Below are positions 10,322 to 18,012 of a stretch of 64,000 nt of DNA, one piece after another. The notes under the pieces are model-generated. The model was given only the letters and a program-made list of their open reading frames with translations. It was not told the DNA's origin and ran no database searches. Source of the DNA: Acidobacteriota bacterium (GTDB lineage Bacteria; Acidobacteriota; Vicinamibacteria; Vicinamibacterales; UBA2999); contig CAUJDN010000115.1 in assembly GCA_963169195.1 (NCBI GenBank), positions 1 through 64,000 on the forward strand. The letters run 5' to 3'. The position numbers were made by a program, and so were the translations under genes. Each line of letters opens with the position of its first letter. The first letter of the stretch is position 1.

Positions 10322-13300
10322 GTGCTGGCCGAGGTCGTGCGGCGAGCCACGCCACTGGTCGAGCGGCTTGCCGAGCCGGCCACGGGGGGCGACACTGCCG
10401 CCGATCGCGTCGACGACACCGTCGTTGCCGAACGGATGGACCGATGGGCCGAGGCCGCCGCGCTGGGACAGCCCGACGCCTTCGCCCGCAGGCTGGCGTG
10501 GGCCGGGCTCGACGCGGCGCGCGCCCGACAGCTCGTGGGGACGGCGCGGTCCCCAGCGGACTTCCCCCGCTGGGCCGGCGTCCTTCGCGACATCCTGGCC
10601 GGGACAGTCCCCGTGTCAAGTCGCTCGATTCCGGAGGGGAACGGGGACTGTCCCGCCCCTCCCTCAGCCCACCACCACCAGTTGCCGGACCCCCAGCCGT
10701 TCGAGGACGTGTGGCGCCCGGTCGTGCTCGTCGCCCGACACCTCCTCGGGGCCCGCTCAGCCAGCAGGCCCGGGCTGCTGTCGTGGCTCTCCGAGCCGGC
10801 AGCGGTGGCGCTCGAGCGGGCGCTGCTGGTCCGCCTGTCGCATCTGGCCGCGCCGGCCTTGTACGAGGAGTTCGAGGCGGATCGGCCGGTCGGGCCCGTA
10901 CTGCTTGCGCGCTTCATGGGTCACCAGGCAGACGGTGCCGGCAACGCGCGTTACCAGGCATTTGTCGCGCGGATCGAGCGCGAGGGCCTGGCGGCCCTCG
11001 CCTGCCGCTGGCCGTCGCTCGCGCGGCTCGTCTCGCTCGCGGTGTGCGACTGGGTGCACACCACAGCCGAACTCCTCGGGCGCTACGCCGCCGATCGGCA
11101 GGCACTCGCCCCGCTCGTCGGTGGCGACGCCGATGTCCCCGGCGTCATCACCGGTATCGCGCCGTACCTGTCGGATCCGCACCACGGCGGCCGGACCGTC
11201 GCCATCCTCGAGTTCGCGTCGGGCGCCCGCATCGTCTACAAGCCCCGGTCGCTGGCCATGGAATCGGCGCTGCAGCGATTCCTCTCATGGTGCAACCGGT
11301 CGGGTGCCCTGCCGTGCGATCTCCGCACGGTCCCCGTCCTGGACCGCGGCGACTACGGGTGGATGGCCCACGTGGCGGCGCAGCCCTGCCAGAGCCGGGA
11401 TGCGGTGGAGCGCTACTACACCCGCGCCGGCATGCTACTCGGATTACTGCACCTGCTCCGTGGCACCGACTGCCACTGCGAGAACCTCGTCGCGGCGGGC
11501 GAGCATCCGGTGCTGGTCGACGCCGAGGCCCTCTTCCATCACGACCTGGCGCCGGCGGTGTTCGGCGAGCACGTCGTGCCGCCCGGGACCTCGCTGGACC
11601 ACGCATTCGAGCAGTCGGTGCTGCGCACCGGCCTGCTGCCGCGCTGGGCGCCCGGACACGACGGTGGCCTCGGCCTCGACATCAGCGGGCTGGGAGGCGT
11701 GGGGCATCCCACGGTCGTCCGGCGAACGCAGTGGGTGGCCGTCAACACCGACACCATGCGGCAGGACGTGGTGGACGCCCCGCTCGCGCCGCGAGCCAAC
11801 GCCCCCACTCTCGGCGAGGACCCGGCAGACCCCAACGACTACGTCGATGGCATCGTGAGGGGCTTCGAGGCGTTCTGCGGCCTCGCGCTCTCCCATCGCG
11901 GCCTGCTGCTGTCGGCGGACGGCCCGCTGACAGTGTTCGCGGATCTGCCAGTCCGCTTCGTATACCGGCCGACGTCCACGTATCAGGCGATCCTTCGCGC
12001 CGCCGCGACGGTCCGCTGCCTGAAGGAGGGCATCGATAGGAGTCTCGCCTTCGAGGTGCTGGCGCGCGCCTATCTGCACGCGGTCAGGCGGCCCGCGGCC
12101 TGGCCGATCCTGGCCGCCGAGGTCGCAGCGCTCGAGCGGGGCGACATCCCGTACGTCCAGGCGCGCACGGGCAGCACGATGCTCGACACCGGCATGCCGA
12201 TCGCGGGCTTCTTCGACCGGCCCAGCTACGCGAGCGCGCTCGAGTGCATCGCGACCCTGGACGAAGCCGCCGTCACGCGGGAGACGGCGCTCATCCGCGG
12301 GGCGTTTCTGGCTCGGCAGGTGGGCCGGGCCGCACCGAGCCTCTCGCCCCACGACCGGTTTGCCGCCGACGAGACGCTCGAAGCGGTCGCGCCGCTCGGG
12401 ACGGAGGAACTGGTCGCGGCCGCGCTCGCCATCGGGCGGGGCCTGCGCGATCGCGCGATCGCGGCCACGGATGGTTCCGTGAACTGGATCGGCCTGGCCC
12501 GGGCGGCCGATGCCGAACGCTATCAGCTCCAGCCCCTCGGCACAGGCCTCTACTCCGGCGCGATCGGCGTCGCCCTGTTCCTGGCGGCCCTGGAGCACGT
12601 CACGGGCGACCCGGAGCACCGGCGGTTGTGCGACGCGACCTTGTCGCCGGTGGCGCGGGCGCTCTCGTTCGACAATCGGGGCGTGGTGGCACGGTGGGCC
12701 GCCGGCGCCGGCCTCGGAGGCGGCGAGGGGCTGGGCGGCATTGTCTATGGCCTGGCACGCGTGGGACGGCTGCGGGGCCACGATGAGCCCATCGACCTGG
12801 CGGCGCACGTGGCCGAACTGATCTCGCCCGAACTGGTGGCCCGCGACCGTGTGTTCGACGTCATCGGCGGCTGCGCGGGCGCCATTCTCGGGCTCCTGGC
12901 GCTTCACGACGTCACGGGCGAGACGACGATCCTCGACCGCGCGCAGTGCTGCGCGGCCCACCTGCTCGAGCACCGGGAGCCTGGCACCGGCACCTGCCGG
13001 ACCTGGCGGACGGTGGACCGGGTGCCGCTGACGGGGTTTGCGCACGGTGCGGCCGGCATCGCCTACGCGCTGCTCCGGCTGCATGCGGTACGGCCAGACG
13101 CGGCCCTGCTGGCCGCCGCGCGGGAGGCGATTGCCTACGAGGCGGAGGCCTTCGCGCCAGACGTCATGAACTGGCCCGACCTCCGGACGCATGAGGGAGT
13201 CAGGGGACCGGTCTTCCTGGCGAACTGGTGCCACGGCGCCGCAGGGATTGCCCTCGCGCGAATCGGCGGTCTCCACGGGCTCGACACCCCGGGGGTGCGC

Positions 13301-13621
13301 GAGGACATCGAGCGCGGCCTGGCCACGACACGCGCCTGGGGCCTGCACGACGTCGATCACATCTGCTGCGGAAACGCCGGACGGGCCGAGGTCCTGCACG
13401 TCGCCGGCGTGCAGCTTGGCCGTGCCGGGCTGACCGACCGCGCGCGGCGCCAGGCGGCCTGGGTCGTGGGGCGCGCGTCGGACACCGGCGGCTACTGGGT
13501 CATCCCCGGGCTGGCGGACCGCGTATTCTCGCCGGGCCTGTTCCAGGGCGTGTCTGGTATCGGCTACACGTGGCTTCGGCTTGCCCGCCCCGAACTGCCC
13601 TCGCTGCTGCTCTACGAGTAG
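10322..13621 (+). CDS. lanM: type II lanthipeptide synthetase (LanM) with Cys-Cys-Gly zinc motif
   Basis: A protein of about 1,099 residues with an N-terminal dehydratase domain (IVYKPRSLAME, GTDCHCENLV, HPVLVDAEALF) that phosphorylates and eliminates Ser/Thr, and a C-terminal LanC-like cyclase with repeated GxxG motifs. Zinc ligands are Cys970 in NWCHGAAG and Cys1015/Cys1016 in ICCGNAG. Most LanMs have Cys-His-Gly at the second site; Cys-Cys-Gly is the ProcM-type variant with three Cys ligands, associated with substrate-tolerant enzymes. The start is uncertain: GTG 10322 is used, and TTG 10217 would overlap the epimerase by 80 bases. The linker near residues 94-115 is encoded by a repeat element. 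Expected to act in the cytoplasm on leader-bearing precursors. Confidence 0.93.
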   Translation: MLAEVVRRATPLVERLAEPATGGDTAADRVDDTVVAERMDRWAEAAALGQPDAFARRLAWAGLDAARARQLVGTARSPADFPRWAGVLRDILAGTVPVSSRSIPEGNGDCPAPPSAHHHQLPDPQPFEDVWRPVVLVARHLLGARSASRPGLLSWLSEPAAVALERALLVRLSHLAAPALYEEFEADRPVGPVLLARFMGHQADGAGNARYQAFVARIEREGLAALACRWPSLARLVSLAVCDWVHTTAELLGRYAADRQALAPLVGGDADVPGVITGIAPYLSDPHHGGRTVAILEFASGARIVYKPRSLAMESALQRFLSWCNRSGALPCDLRTVPVLDRGDYGWMAHVAAQPCQSRDAVERYYTRAGMLLGLLHLLRGTDCHCENLVAAGEHPVLVDAEALFHHDLAPAVFGEHVVPPGTSLDHAFEQSVLRTGLLPRWAPGHDGGLGLDISGLGGVGHPTVVRRTQWVAVNTDTMRQDVVDAPLAPRANAPTLGEDPADPNDYVDGIVRGFEAFCGLALSHRGLLLSADGPLTVFADLPVRFVYRPTSTYQAILRAAATVRCLKEGIDRSLAFEVLARAYLHAVRRPAAWPILAAEVAALERGDIPYVQARTGSTMLDTGMPIAGFFDRPSYASALECIATLDEAAVTRETALIRGAFLARQVGRAAPSLSPHDRFAADETLEAVAPLGTEELVAAALAIGRGLRDRAIAATDGSVNWIGLARAADAERYQLQPLGTGLYSGAIGVALFLAALEHVTGDPEHRRLCDATLSPVARALSFDNRGVVARWAAGAGLGGGEGLGGIVYGLARVGRLRGHDEPIDLAAHVAELISPELVARDRVFDVIGGCAGAILGLLALHDVTGETTILDRAQCCAAHLLEHREPGTGTCRTWRTVDRVPLTGFAHGAAGIAYALLRLHAVRPDAALLAAAREAIAYEAEAFAPDVMNWPDLRTHEGVRGPVFLANWCHGAAGIALARIGGLHGLDTPGVREDIERGLATTRAWGLHDVDHICCGNAGRAEVLHVAGVQLGRAGLTDRARRQAAWVVGRASDTGGYWVIPGLADRVFSPGLFQGVSGIGYTWLRLARPELPSLLLYE
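10601..10654. repeat. REP-like inverted repeat inside lanM
   Basis: Two perfectly complementary 14-base arms, GGGACAGTCCCCGT (10601-10614) and ACGGGGACTGTCCC (10641-10654), flank a 26-base loop. The right arm and following bases (10622-10671) match the intergenic repeat at 556-605. The reading frame of lanM continues through it, encoding a low-complexity Ser/Pro/His-rich linker. Confidence 0.65.
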
Positions 13622-13781
13622 GGACTCGCCGAGTCTGATACCATGCGGCTCTTTCCGCCGCAGCTGCCGCGCGGTTCGGGCGCGCGGGTCCCCCGGCCGG
13701 CAAGACACCCCACACGACGGGAGGACACCATGGCGGACCAAGGACTTGCAGGGTTCTACGCAAAGGTCATGGCAGACCCCG
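13471..13781 (+). repeat. direct repeat, copy 1 (lanM 3' end plus Nif11 leader start)
   Basis: About 311 bp shared with 15580-15890 at a constant offset of 2,109. It covers the last 50 codons of lanM, the spacer and the first ~17 codons of the Nif11 precursor. In the lanM part I see only one base difference. The spacer and leader parts differ more. Confidence 0.88.
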
Positions 13782-14048
13782 GTTTTGCAGGCACAGCTGA
13801 AGGACGCGACAGATGTCGCCAGCTTCGCCGCGACGGCCGTGCGCCTGGGACAGCAGCACGGGTACCGCTTCACGGCCGAGGAGGTCGTGGCCAGGCACCG
13901 CGCCCCGGAGGGCGACACTGAGGTCTCCGATCAGGAACTCGACGCCGTGGCCGGAGGTCTGTTAAGCGGTTTATCGCTTGCTGACCCCCTGCGGTGCGTG
14001 ACGATAACTTGCCAATCCACGATACGTTGCCCCTCGAACCAGCTGTGA
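13730..14048 (+). pseudogene. Nif11-leader RiPP precursor B, frameshifted
   Basis: The ATG at 13730 (GGAGGA upstream) starts a Nif11 leader (MADQGLAGFYAKVMADP) that is nearly identical to precursor C. At the CCCCGGTTTT tract (13777-13786) there is one extra base relative to precursor C. The leader then continues in another frame: VLQAQLKDATD, QQHGYRFTAEEV, DQELDAVAGG. It ends in a 29-residue core with three Cys (TITCQSTIRC) and several Ser/Thr, stopping at 14048. As written, the unshifted frame gives a 63-residue nonsense product ending near 13921. It could be a broken gene or an assembly error in a homopolymer tract. The restored core is a sound lanthipeptide substrate. Confidence 0.8.
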
Positions 14049-14311
14049 ACGAGGAGCGCGGCCCGACGCGGCCCGCCCGCAGGGCGCACGCGCACCCGGC
14101 AGACGATGGTCAGGCTGGCAGGTAGCCGAGCTGGCGCATGACGCCGGCGGAGGCTGACCTGCTGGCCGACAGGTGAACGCGCAGCGGGCAGCTCAGCCAG
14201 CCCTGGACGTGAGTGCTCCAGGCGCCCAGCGCCTTCGGCCGCTGGGTGTGCAGCCGCGAGCCCTCGGGCGCGAGCACGGCCCGGCGCGCGGCGTGCATCG
14301 CGCAGCCAGTC
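14049..14311. other. rearrangement-junction DNA without a recognised gene
   Basis: This stretch lies between the stop of precursor B and the point where the inverted lanM remnant loses homology. A minus-strand frame ending at 14110 (LGYLPA at its C-terminus) is open here but resembles nothing I know. I see no transposase, terminal inverted repeat or tRNA. Confidence 0.4.
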
Positions 14312-15579
14312 TCCACCCAGGCCGCACGGGTCGAATCCGCCAGGAGTGCTACCGACGCGGCGCCGCGGCAGAAGACCGGTGCGGAGCACGGAGCGCTCGA
14401 ACCACTCGCAGCCCGGAGCGGCGCGCACCGTCCGGGGCCCGAGCGGGCGCGCCCTCGGCTGGAGCACCGTCTCCGCGTCCACGAGGACAGGCTGCCCGCC
14501 CCTCGCAATCACGTTCTCGAAGTGGGCGTCGGTGCCGCCCAAGGCGTGAAGCAGGGAAAGCAGAGCGCCGGTGCGGACAGAGAACCGACCCAGGTCGTCC
14601 CCATCGCCGCAGGCCCGGTGTTCGACGTACTCCGCCCAGCCGTACGGGCCCCGGTCCAGGATCCGTGGCGCCTCCGGGCCCAGGTCGGGACGCTCACGCC
14701 GACACCAGGCGAGGAACTGGCCCCAGGCCGCCTCCACCCCAAGCGGCCTCGGCTTGTAGACCACCCTCAGCCCGGACTCGAACGCGAGCGTCGCCACCAT
14801 CCGCCCGCGCTGGTGAGGATCGGACAGACCACAGCGGATCGAAACGACGTGCCCCGGGTCGCCCTGATGCCCCGGCGCGAGTGCCATGGCGAGAACCTCA
14901 CGGTCGGCCGCCAGCCGCGTGAGAAGCTCGGCGCTCGAGTCGACCCAGGCGTCCGTCACCTCCGTGAGGAACCGAGAGAGCAGCGGAGAGCGGGCAGAGA
15001 GCGCCGCGATGCCGCCTCGGGCGGCGAGTGCCGACACGAACGCGCGGTAGTCGGCGTCGGGATGGCGTGGAGGCGTCGAAGAGCCAACGAGGCGCTCGAG
15101 GAGGAGGCTGCCTTGGGGGCGCCGCACCGAGAACTCCTCGAAGAGCGTGCGCCCGGCGATCTCCACCAGGCGATCGACGAGCGAGCGTTCGAGCCCGGCG
15201 TAGGCGGCGTCGGTCACGGGAGGAGTCACGGCGCCGAGCCGGTCGCCCAGCCTGGCGCGCGCGGCCCGGCACAGCGGCAAGGGCAGTGCCGCAAAGGGGA
15301 TGTCGTCGTCCGCCGGGCAGCGGTTGCCGCTGGGGCGGCGCTCGCCGGGCACCGCGGCGCCGGAGTCGAGCGAGGGAGCGGCCTCGAGTGCGCGGACGGC
15401 GGCCTCCGGCGTCAGTCCGTCCCAGCGCAGCCGGCGCTCGAATCGCTCCGGGTCGCCGGCGGCGCAAACGTGCCGCCACCGCGCAAGGGCATCGCTCGGT
15501 CCGCGTTCAGGATCCGGATCGGACGGGGCGTCCGCGAGCCGGGCCAGGCGCTCCCACAGGAACGCGGCGCGGCCGTCAG
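14312..15579 (-). pseudogene. lanM remnant, N-terminal dehydratase part, inverted
   Basis: An open minus-strand frame encodes about 420 residues homologous to the LanM dehydratase domain: LRVVYKPRPLGVEAAW, GTDAHFENVIARGGQPVLVD and FERSVLRTGLLPR align with the intact LanM, ending at CGLGG near 14312. It has no start of its own, because upstream the frame runs antisense through the copied lanM 3' end, and it lacks the whole cyclase domain. Similarity to the intact LanM is moderate, so it came from a diverged second lanM rather than a fresh copy. It lies between the two direct repeats, opposite in orientation to its neighbours, consistent with inversion plus deletion of a former second lanM. Confidence 0.82.
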
Positions 15580-15730
15580 GCGCGCGTCGGACACCGGCGG
15601 CTACTGGGTCATCCCCGGGCTGGCGGACCGCGTATTCTCGCCGGGCCTGTTCCAGGGCGTGTCTGGTATCGGCTACACATGGCTTCGGCTTGCCCGCCCC
15701 GAACTGCCCTCGCTGCTGCTCTACGAGTAG
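15580..15730 (+). pseudogene. orphan lanM 3' fragment
   Basis: The last 50 codons of LanM (starting ASDTGGYWVIPGL and ending ELPSLLLYE plus TAG) appear here without the rest of the gene. The nucleotide sequence differs from 13471-13621 by a single base that I can see, a silent ACG to ACA. It abuts the N-terminal end of the inverted lanM remnant. It is not functional alone and marks a recombination boundary. Confidence 0.88.
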
Positions 15731-15890
15731 AGACTCGCCGAGTCTGATACCATGCGGCTCTTTCCGCCACAGCTGCCGCGCGGTTCGGGCGCGGATCCCC
15801 CGGCCGGCGGCGAGATATTCCACACGACGGAGGGCACCATGGCGGATCAAGGACTCGACGGGTTCTACGCAAAGGTCATGACAGACCCCG
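15580..15890 (+). repeat. direct repeat, copy 2
   Basis: Second copy of the repeat at 13471-13781: lanM 3' end, the spacer with GAGTCTGATACCATGCGG, and the start of the Nif11 leader of precursor C. The repeats flank precursor B and the lanM remnant. Recombination between them would delete both and leave one clean lanM-precursor junction. Confidence 0.88.
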
Positions 15891-16153
15891 CACTGCAGGC
15901 CCGGTTGAAGGACTCGCCGGACGCGGCCAGCTTCGTGGCCACGGCCGTGCAACTGGGACAGCAGCACGGGTACAGCTTTACGGCCGAGGAGGTCGTGGCC
16001 AAGCTCCGTGCCCCGGCCGGCGGCGCCGAGATGTCCGAGAAGGAACTCGCGGCCGTGGCCGGCGGCTACGTCTCGTTCGGCGGCAGCGTGCTGTGCGGGT
16101 ACTGCGGCAAGACCAGCGGAACGTGCTCGGCGACCTCTGCGCTCCCCCAGTAG
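15839..16153 (+). CDS. Nif11-leader lanthipeptide precursor C
   Basis: A 104-residue peptide. Residues 1-76 are a Nif11-type leader (QQHGYSFTAEEV, then EKELAAVAGG). The predicted core, residues 77-104, has Cys86, Cys89 and Cys96 and eight Ser/Thr (79, 83, 92, 93, 95, 97, 99, 100), ending ATSALPQ. It is a good LanM substrate able to form up to three (methyl)lanthionine rings. A second Gly-Gly at 81-82 is an alternative cleavage point. Start ATG 15839 follows GGAGGG. The gene lies 8 bases upstream of the conserved unknown gene, which suggests co-transcription. Confidence 0.9.
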   Translation: MADQGLDGFYAKVMTDPALQARLKDSPDAASFVATAVQLGQQHGYSFTAEEVVAKLRAPAGGAEMSEKELAAVAGGYVSFGGSVLCGYCGKTSGTCSATSALPQ

Positions 16154-16161
16154 AGGACACC

Positions 16162-17193
16162 ATGGAGGACCACCTCAAGGTGGTCCTTCCCGCGCTCGCA
16201 CCCGCCCTGGCCGGCGCCCCGGCGCGGGCGGCCGTTCGCGACCTTGCGTCGCGCCTGCCACCGTGCCCCGCCGGCGGCTTCGAGATCCCTCTGGGCCCCG
16301 GCTCCGATCGGGTGGACTTCCACGTGCTGGCCGATCGCTGGACCGCACTCGGAGGGCGCGCGTGTGCGCACGACGCGCGATGGGCCGGCGTTGCCGGCAT
16401 CGCCGAGGCGTGGAGGGCCGAGGGCTCTCCACTGGCCTCGACCATCATCGCGCTCATCCTGGAGTTCGACCTCGGTCGCGCAGGCGCCGGGACGCCGGCG
16501 CCGTGCGTGTTCTGTGCGCTCGATCCCGCGGCGGGCGAGCAACCCGACGTGGTCAGGTCGGTGACGGCCCACCTGCTCGGGGCCCGCGCCTTCGGTGCCG
16601 TGGCGCACGCCCTGGACGCCTGCCTCGAGGCGCTGCCCGCCGGCGCCGGCATCAATCACGTCGGCGCGATGGGCTCCCGTCCCGGGCCGGCCCTCCGGAT
16701 CAACATCGGGGGCCTCCCCCCGGACCTCATCGCCCCGGTGGCGGCGCGGCTCGGCTGGGCCGGCCATCCCTCGGCGCTCTCGCGCATCGTCGACGGCATC
16801 GGCGCGGTGGTGGACTCGATCGAGGTGGCCTGGGACCTCGGGCGTGACGCACCGAGGCGGATGGGCCTCGAGTGCTTCCTCTCGGACACCGGTGACCCCG
16901 GCACGCCCCGCTGGCCCGTCGTGCTCGATCACCTGAGCGGCCTGGCCTCCTGCGATCCCGCGAAGGTGCGCGCCCTGCTCGAGTGGCCGGGGCTGACCCG
17001 CGCATCGGCGGGCCAGCCCTGGCCGGCCGCACTCCACCTCCCGGACCGCTTCCTCGCGGGACACGCGACCAGCGTGTTCGTGCGCCGCATCAACCACGTG
17101 AAGGCCGTGGTGGAAGGCGACCACGTGACCGGGATCAAGGCCTATCCGATCTTCGGCCACCGCTGGCTGCCCCGCCTCGCATCGCCGGGCTAG
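16162..17193 (+). CDS. conserved unknown protein of RiPP locus
   Basis: A 343-residue soluble protein with no signal peptide or membrane helix. Visible blocks are ALRINIGGLPPDLIAPVAAR preceded by MGSRPGP, a central RRMGLECFL segment, a Trp-rich WPVVLDHLSGL region, and the C-terminal INHVKAVVEGDHVTGIKAYP. From memory, proteins with this block order occur as uncharacterised neighbours of LanM genes in cyanobacteria and related loci; I cannot confirm that here. It has no cofactor motif I recognise. The ATG at 16162 follows GAGGACACC, 8 bases after precursor C. Co-location suggests a role in maturation, leader binding or immunity. Function is unknown. Confidence 0.75.
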   Translation: MEDHLKVVLPALAPALAGAPARAAVRDLASRLPPCPAGGFEIPLGPGSDRVDFHVLADRWTALGGRACAHDARWAGVAGIAEAWRAEGSPLASTIIALILEFDLGRAGAGTPAPCVFCALDPAAGEQPDVVRSVTAHLLGARAFGAVAHALDACLEALPAGAGINHVGAMGSRPGPALRINIGGLPPDLIAPVAARLGWAGHPSALSRIVDGIGAVVDSIEVAWDLGRDAPRRMGLECFLSDTGDPGTPRWPVVLDHLSGLASCDPAKVRALLEWPGLTRASAGQPWPAALHLPDRFLAGHATSVFVRRINHVKAVVEGDHVTGIKAYPIFGHRWLPRLASPG

Positions 17194-17231
17194 CCGCCAA
17201 CCGCGGCGGCGCCCGCCGGATTTGCTGGCCC

Positions 17232-17288
17232 TCATGGTCCTCGTGTCTCGCGAACGCTGCGGTCCCCCGCCGTCAGTCAATCATCGGG
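17232..17288 (+). repeat. duplicated upstream element, copy 1
   Basis: A 57-bp stretch sharing TCATGG, CGTGTCTCGCGAA, CGGTCCC, CGCCGTC and TCGGG in the same order as 17943-18000, with one single-base indel. It lies about 145 bp before the secreted protein gene at 17434. It may be a shared regulatory element or a relic of duplication. Confidence 0.5.
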
Positions 17289-17433
17289 AACGTGCGGTTG
17301 AGGCCGGGGGAAACGCGGGGCCCGGTGCCGGAAGCAAGGCGCGCGCGTGTGCAGGACGGCGAGCGAGCGCTTGCGGGGGAGCGGTCGCTTCATCTAGAGT
17401 CGCTGTCGCTATCCCCACTCGAAAGGACCGCAG

Positions 17434-17856
17434 ATGCGCAGACACCGCGTGAGCCCGAGCGCCTGGCTCGTCGCCACCGGATTGCTGGTGACCTTGATGG
17501 CCTCCTCGGCGTCGGCCCAGCCGATCGGAACGTTCCAGTGGCAGCTGCAACCATTCTGCAATGTGGTCACGCTGACCGTGAGCCAGGTCGGGGGCATCTA
17601 CACCCTCCACGGCTACGACGACCAGTGCGGGGCCGAACAGCGCGCGCCGGTATCGGGGACGGCGACGCTCAACCCCGATGGCAGCATCGGGCTCGGGTTC
17701 GGCGGGGCCGGCGCCTATGGCAACCCGCTCTTGACGGCGGCCGCCAGATCCTCAGACGGCTCGGGGTTCTTCGACATCCTGATGGTCACGAGTGCGGGCG
17801 CGGCGCTCGACAAAGCGTTCATGTTCATCGCCGCGGCGGCGGTGCCGTCGCCCTAG
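17434..17856 (+). CDS. small secreted protein of unknown function
   Basis: A 140-residue protein with an N-terminal signal peptide (hydrophobic LVATGLLVTLMASSASAQ, cleavage probably after AQ). The mature part begins IGTFQWQLQPFCNVVTLTV and has repeated short beta-strand-like segments (GGIYTLHGYDDQCG, GSIGLGFGGAGAYG). Two Cys may form a disulfide. I do not recognise a named domain; similar secreted proteins are common in soil Acidobacteriota from memory. AGGA lies about 6 bases upstream of the ATG. Confidence 0.7.
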   Translation: MRRHRVSPSAWLVATGLLVTLMASSASAQPIGTFQWQLQPFCNVVTLTVSQVGGIYTLHGYDDQCGAEQRAPVSGTATLNPDGSIGLGFGGAGAYGNPLLTAAARSSDGSGFFDILMVTSAGAALDKAFMFIAAAAVPSP

Positions 17857-17931
17857 GCGCGAGCGGAGGCCCGTCTGGTTCGCGCAGGCGCCACGTCCTG
17901 GTCACCCGGGAGTCCGGAGCAGGGCCCCGGG

Positions 17932-17947
17932 TATGACGACCGTCATG
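17932..17947. promoter_or_regulatory. operator-like palindrome TATGAC-N4-GTCATG
   Basis: Nearly perfect dyad (TATGAC GACC GTCATG) 65 bases upstream of the cupredoxin-like gene. The same half-sites with the same 4-base gap occur at 61729-61744, and a weaker form lies at 45300-45314. All three are in gene-upstream positions. The regulator is unknown. Confidence 0.35.
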
Positions 17948-18000
17948 GCTCCCGTGTCTCGCGAATGGTACGGTCCCTCCGCCGTCGGTCACACGTCGGG
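17943..18000 (+). repeat. duplicated upstream element, copy 2
   Basis: Copy of the element at 17232-17288, here ending 12 bases before the ATG at 18013. Its position just before a gene supports a promoter or leader role. It overlaps the palindrome at 17932-17947. Confidence 0.5.
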
Positions 18001-18012
18001 GAGGTGCAGGTC

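Noticed and set aside
13643..13729. Upstream ATG as start of precursor B (and the matching one for C)
   Set aside because: The added ~29 residues are Arg/Pro-rich and the downstream ATG has a good Shine-Dalgarno and matches the Nif11 start.
13777..13786. Programmed +1 frameshift in precursor B
   Set aside because: The CCC codon could slip, but precursor C has the leader in one frame and no stimulatory element is seen; mutation or assembly error is simpler.
14049..15580. Insertion sequence causing the lanM rearrangement
   Set aside because: No transposase, terminal inverted repeats or target duplication found.
13931..15967. Single 678-codon minus-strand gene
   Set aside because: Only 14312-15579 is lanM-like; the ends are antisense of the lanM 3' copy and of precursor B, so it is a remnant, not one gene.
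8564..16153. Nitrogen-fixation function from Nif11-type leaders
   Set aside because: Nif11 is only the leader fold name; no nif genes are present and the context is RiPP biosynthesis.
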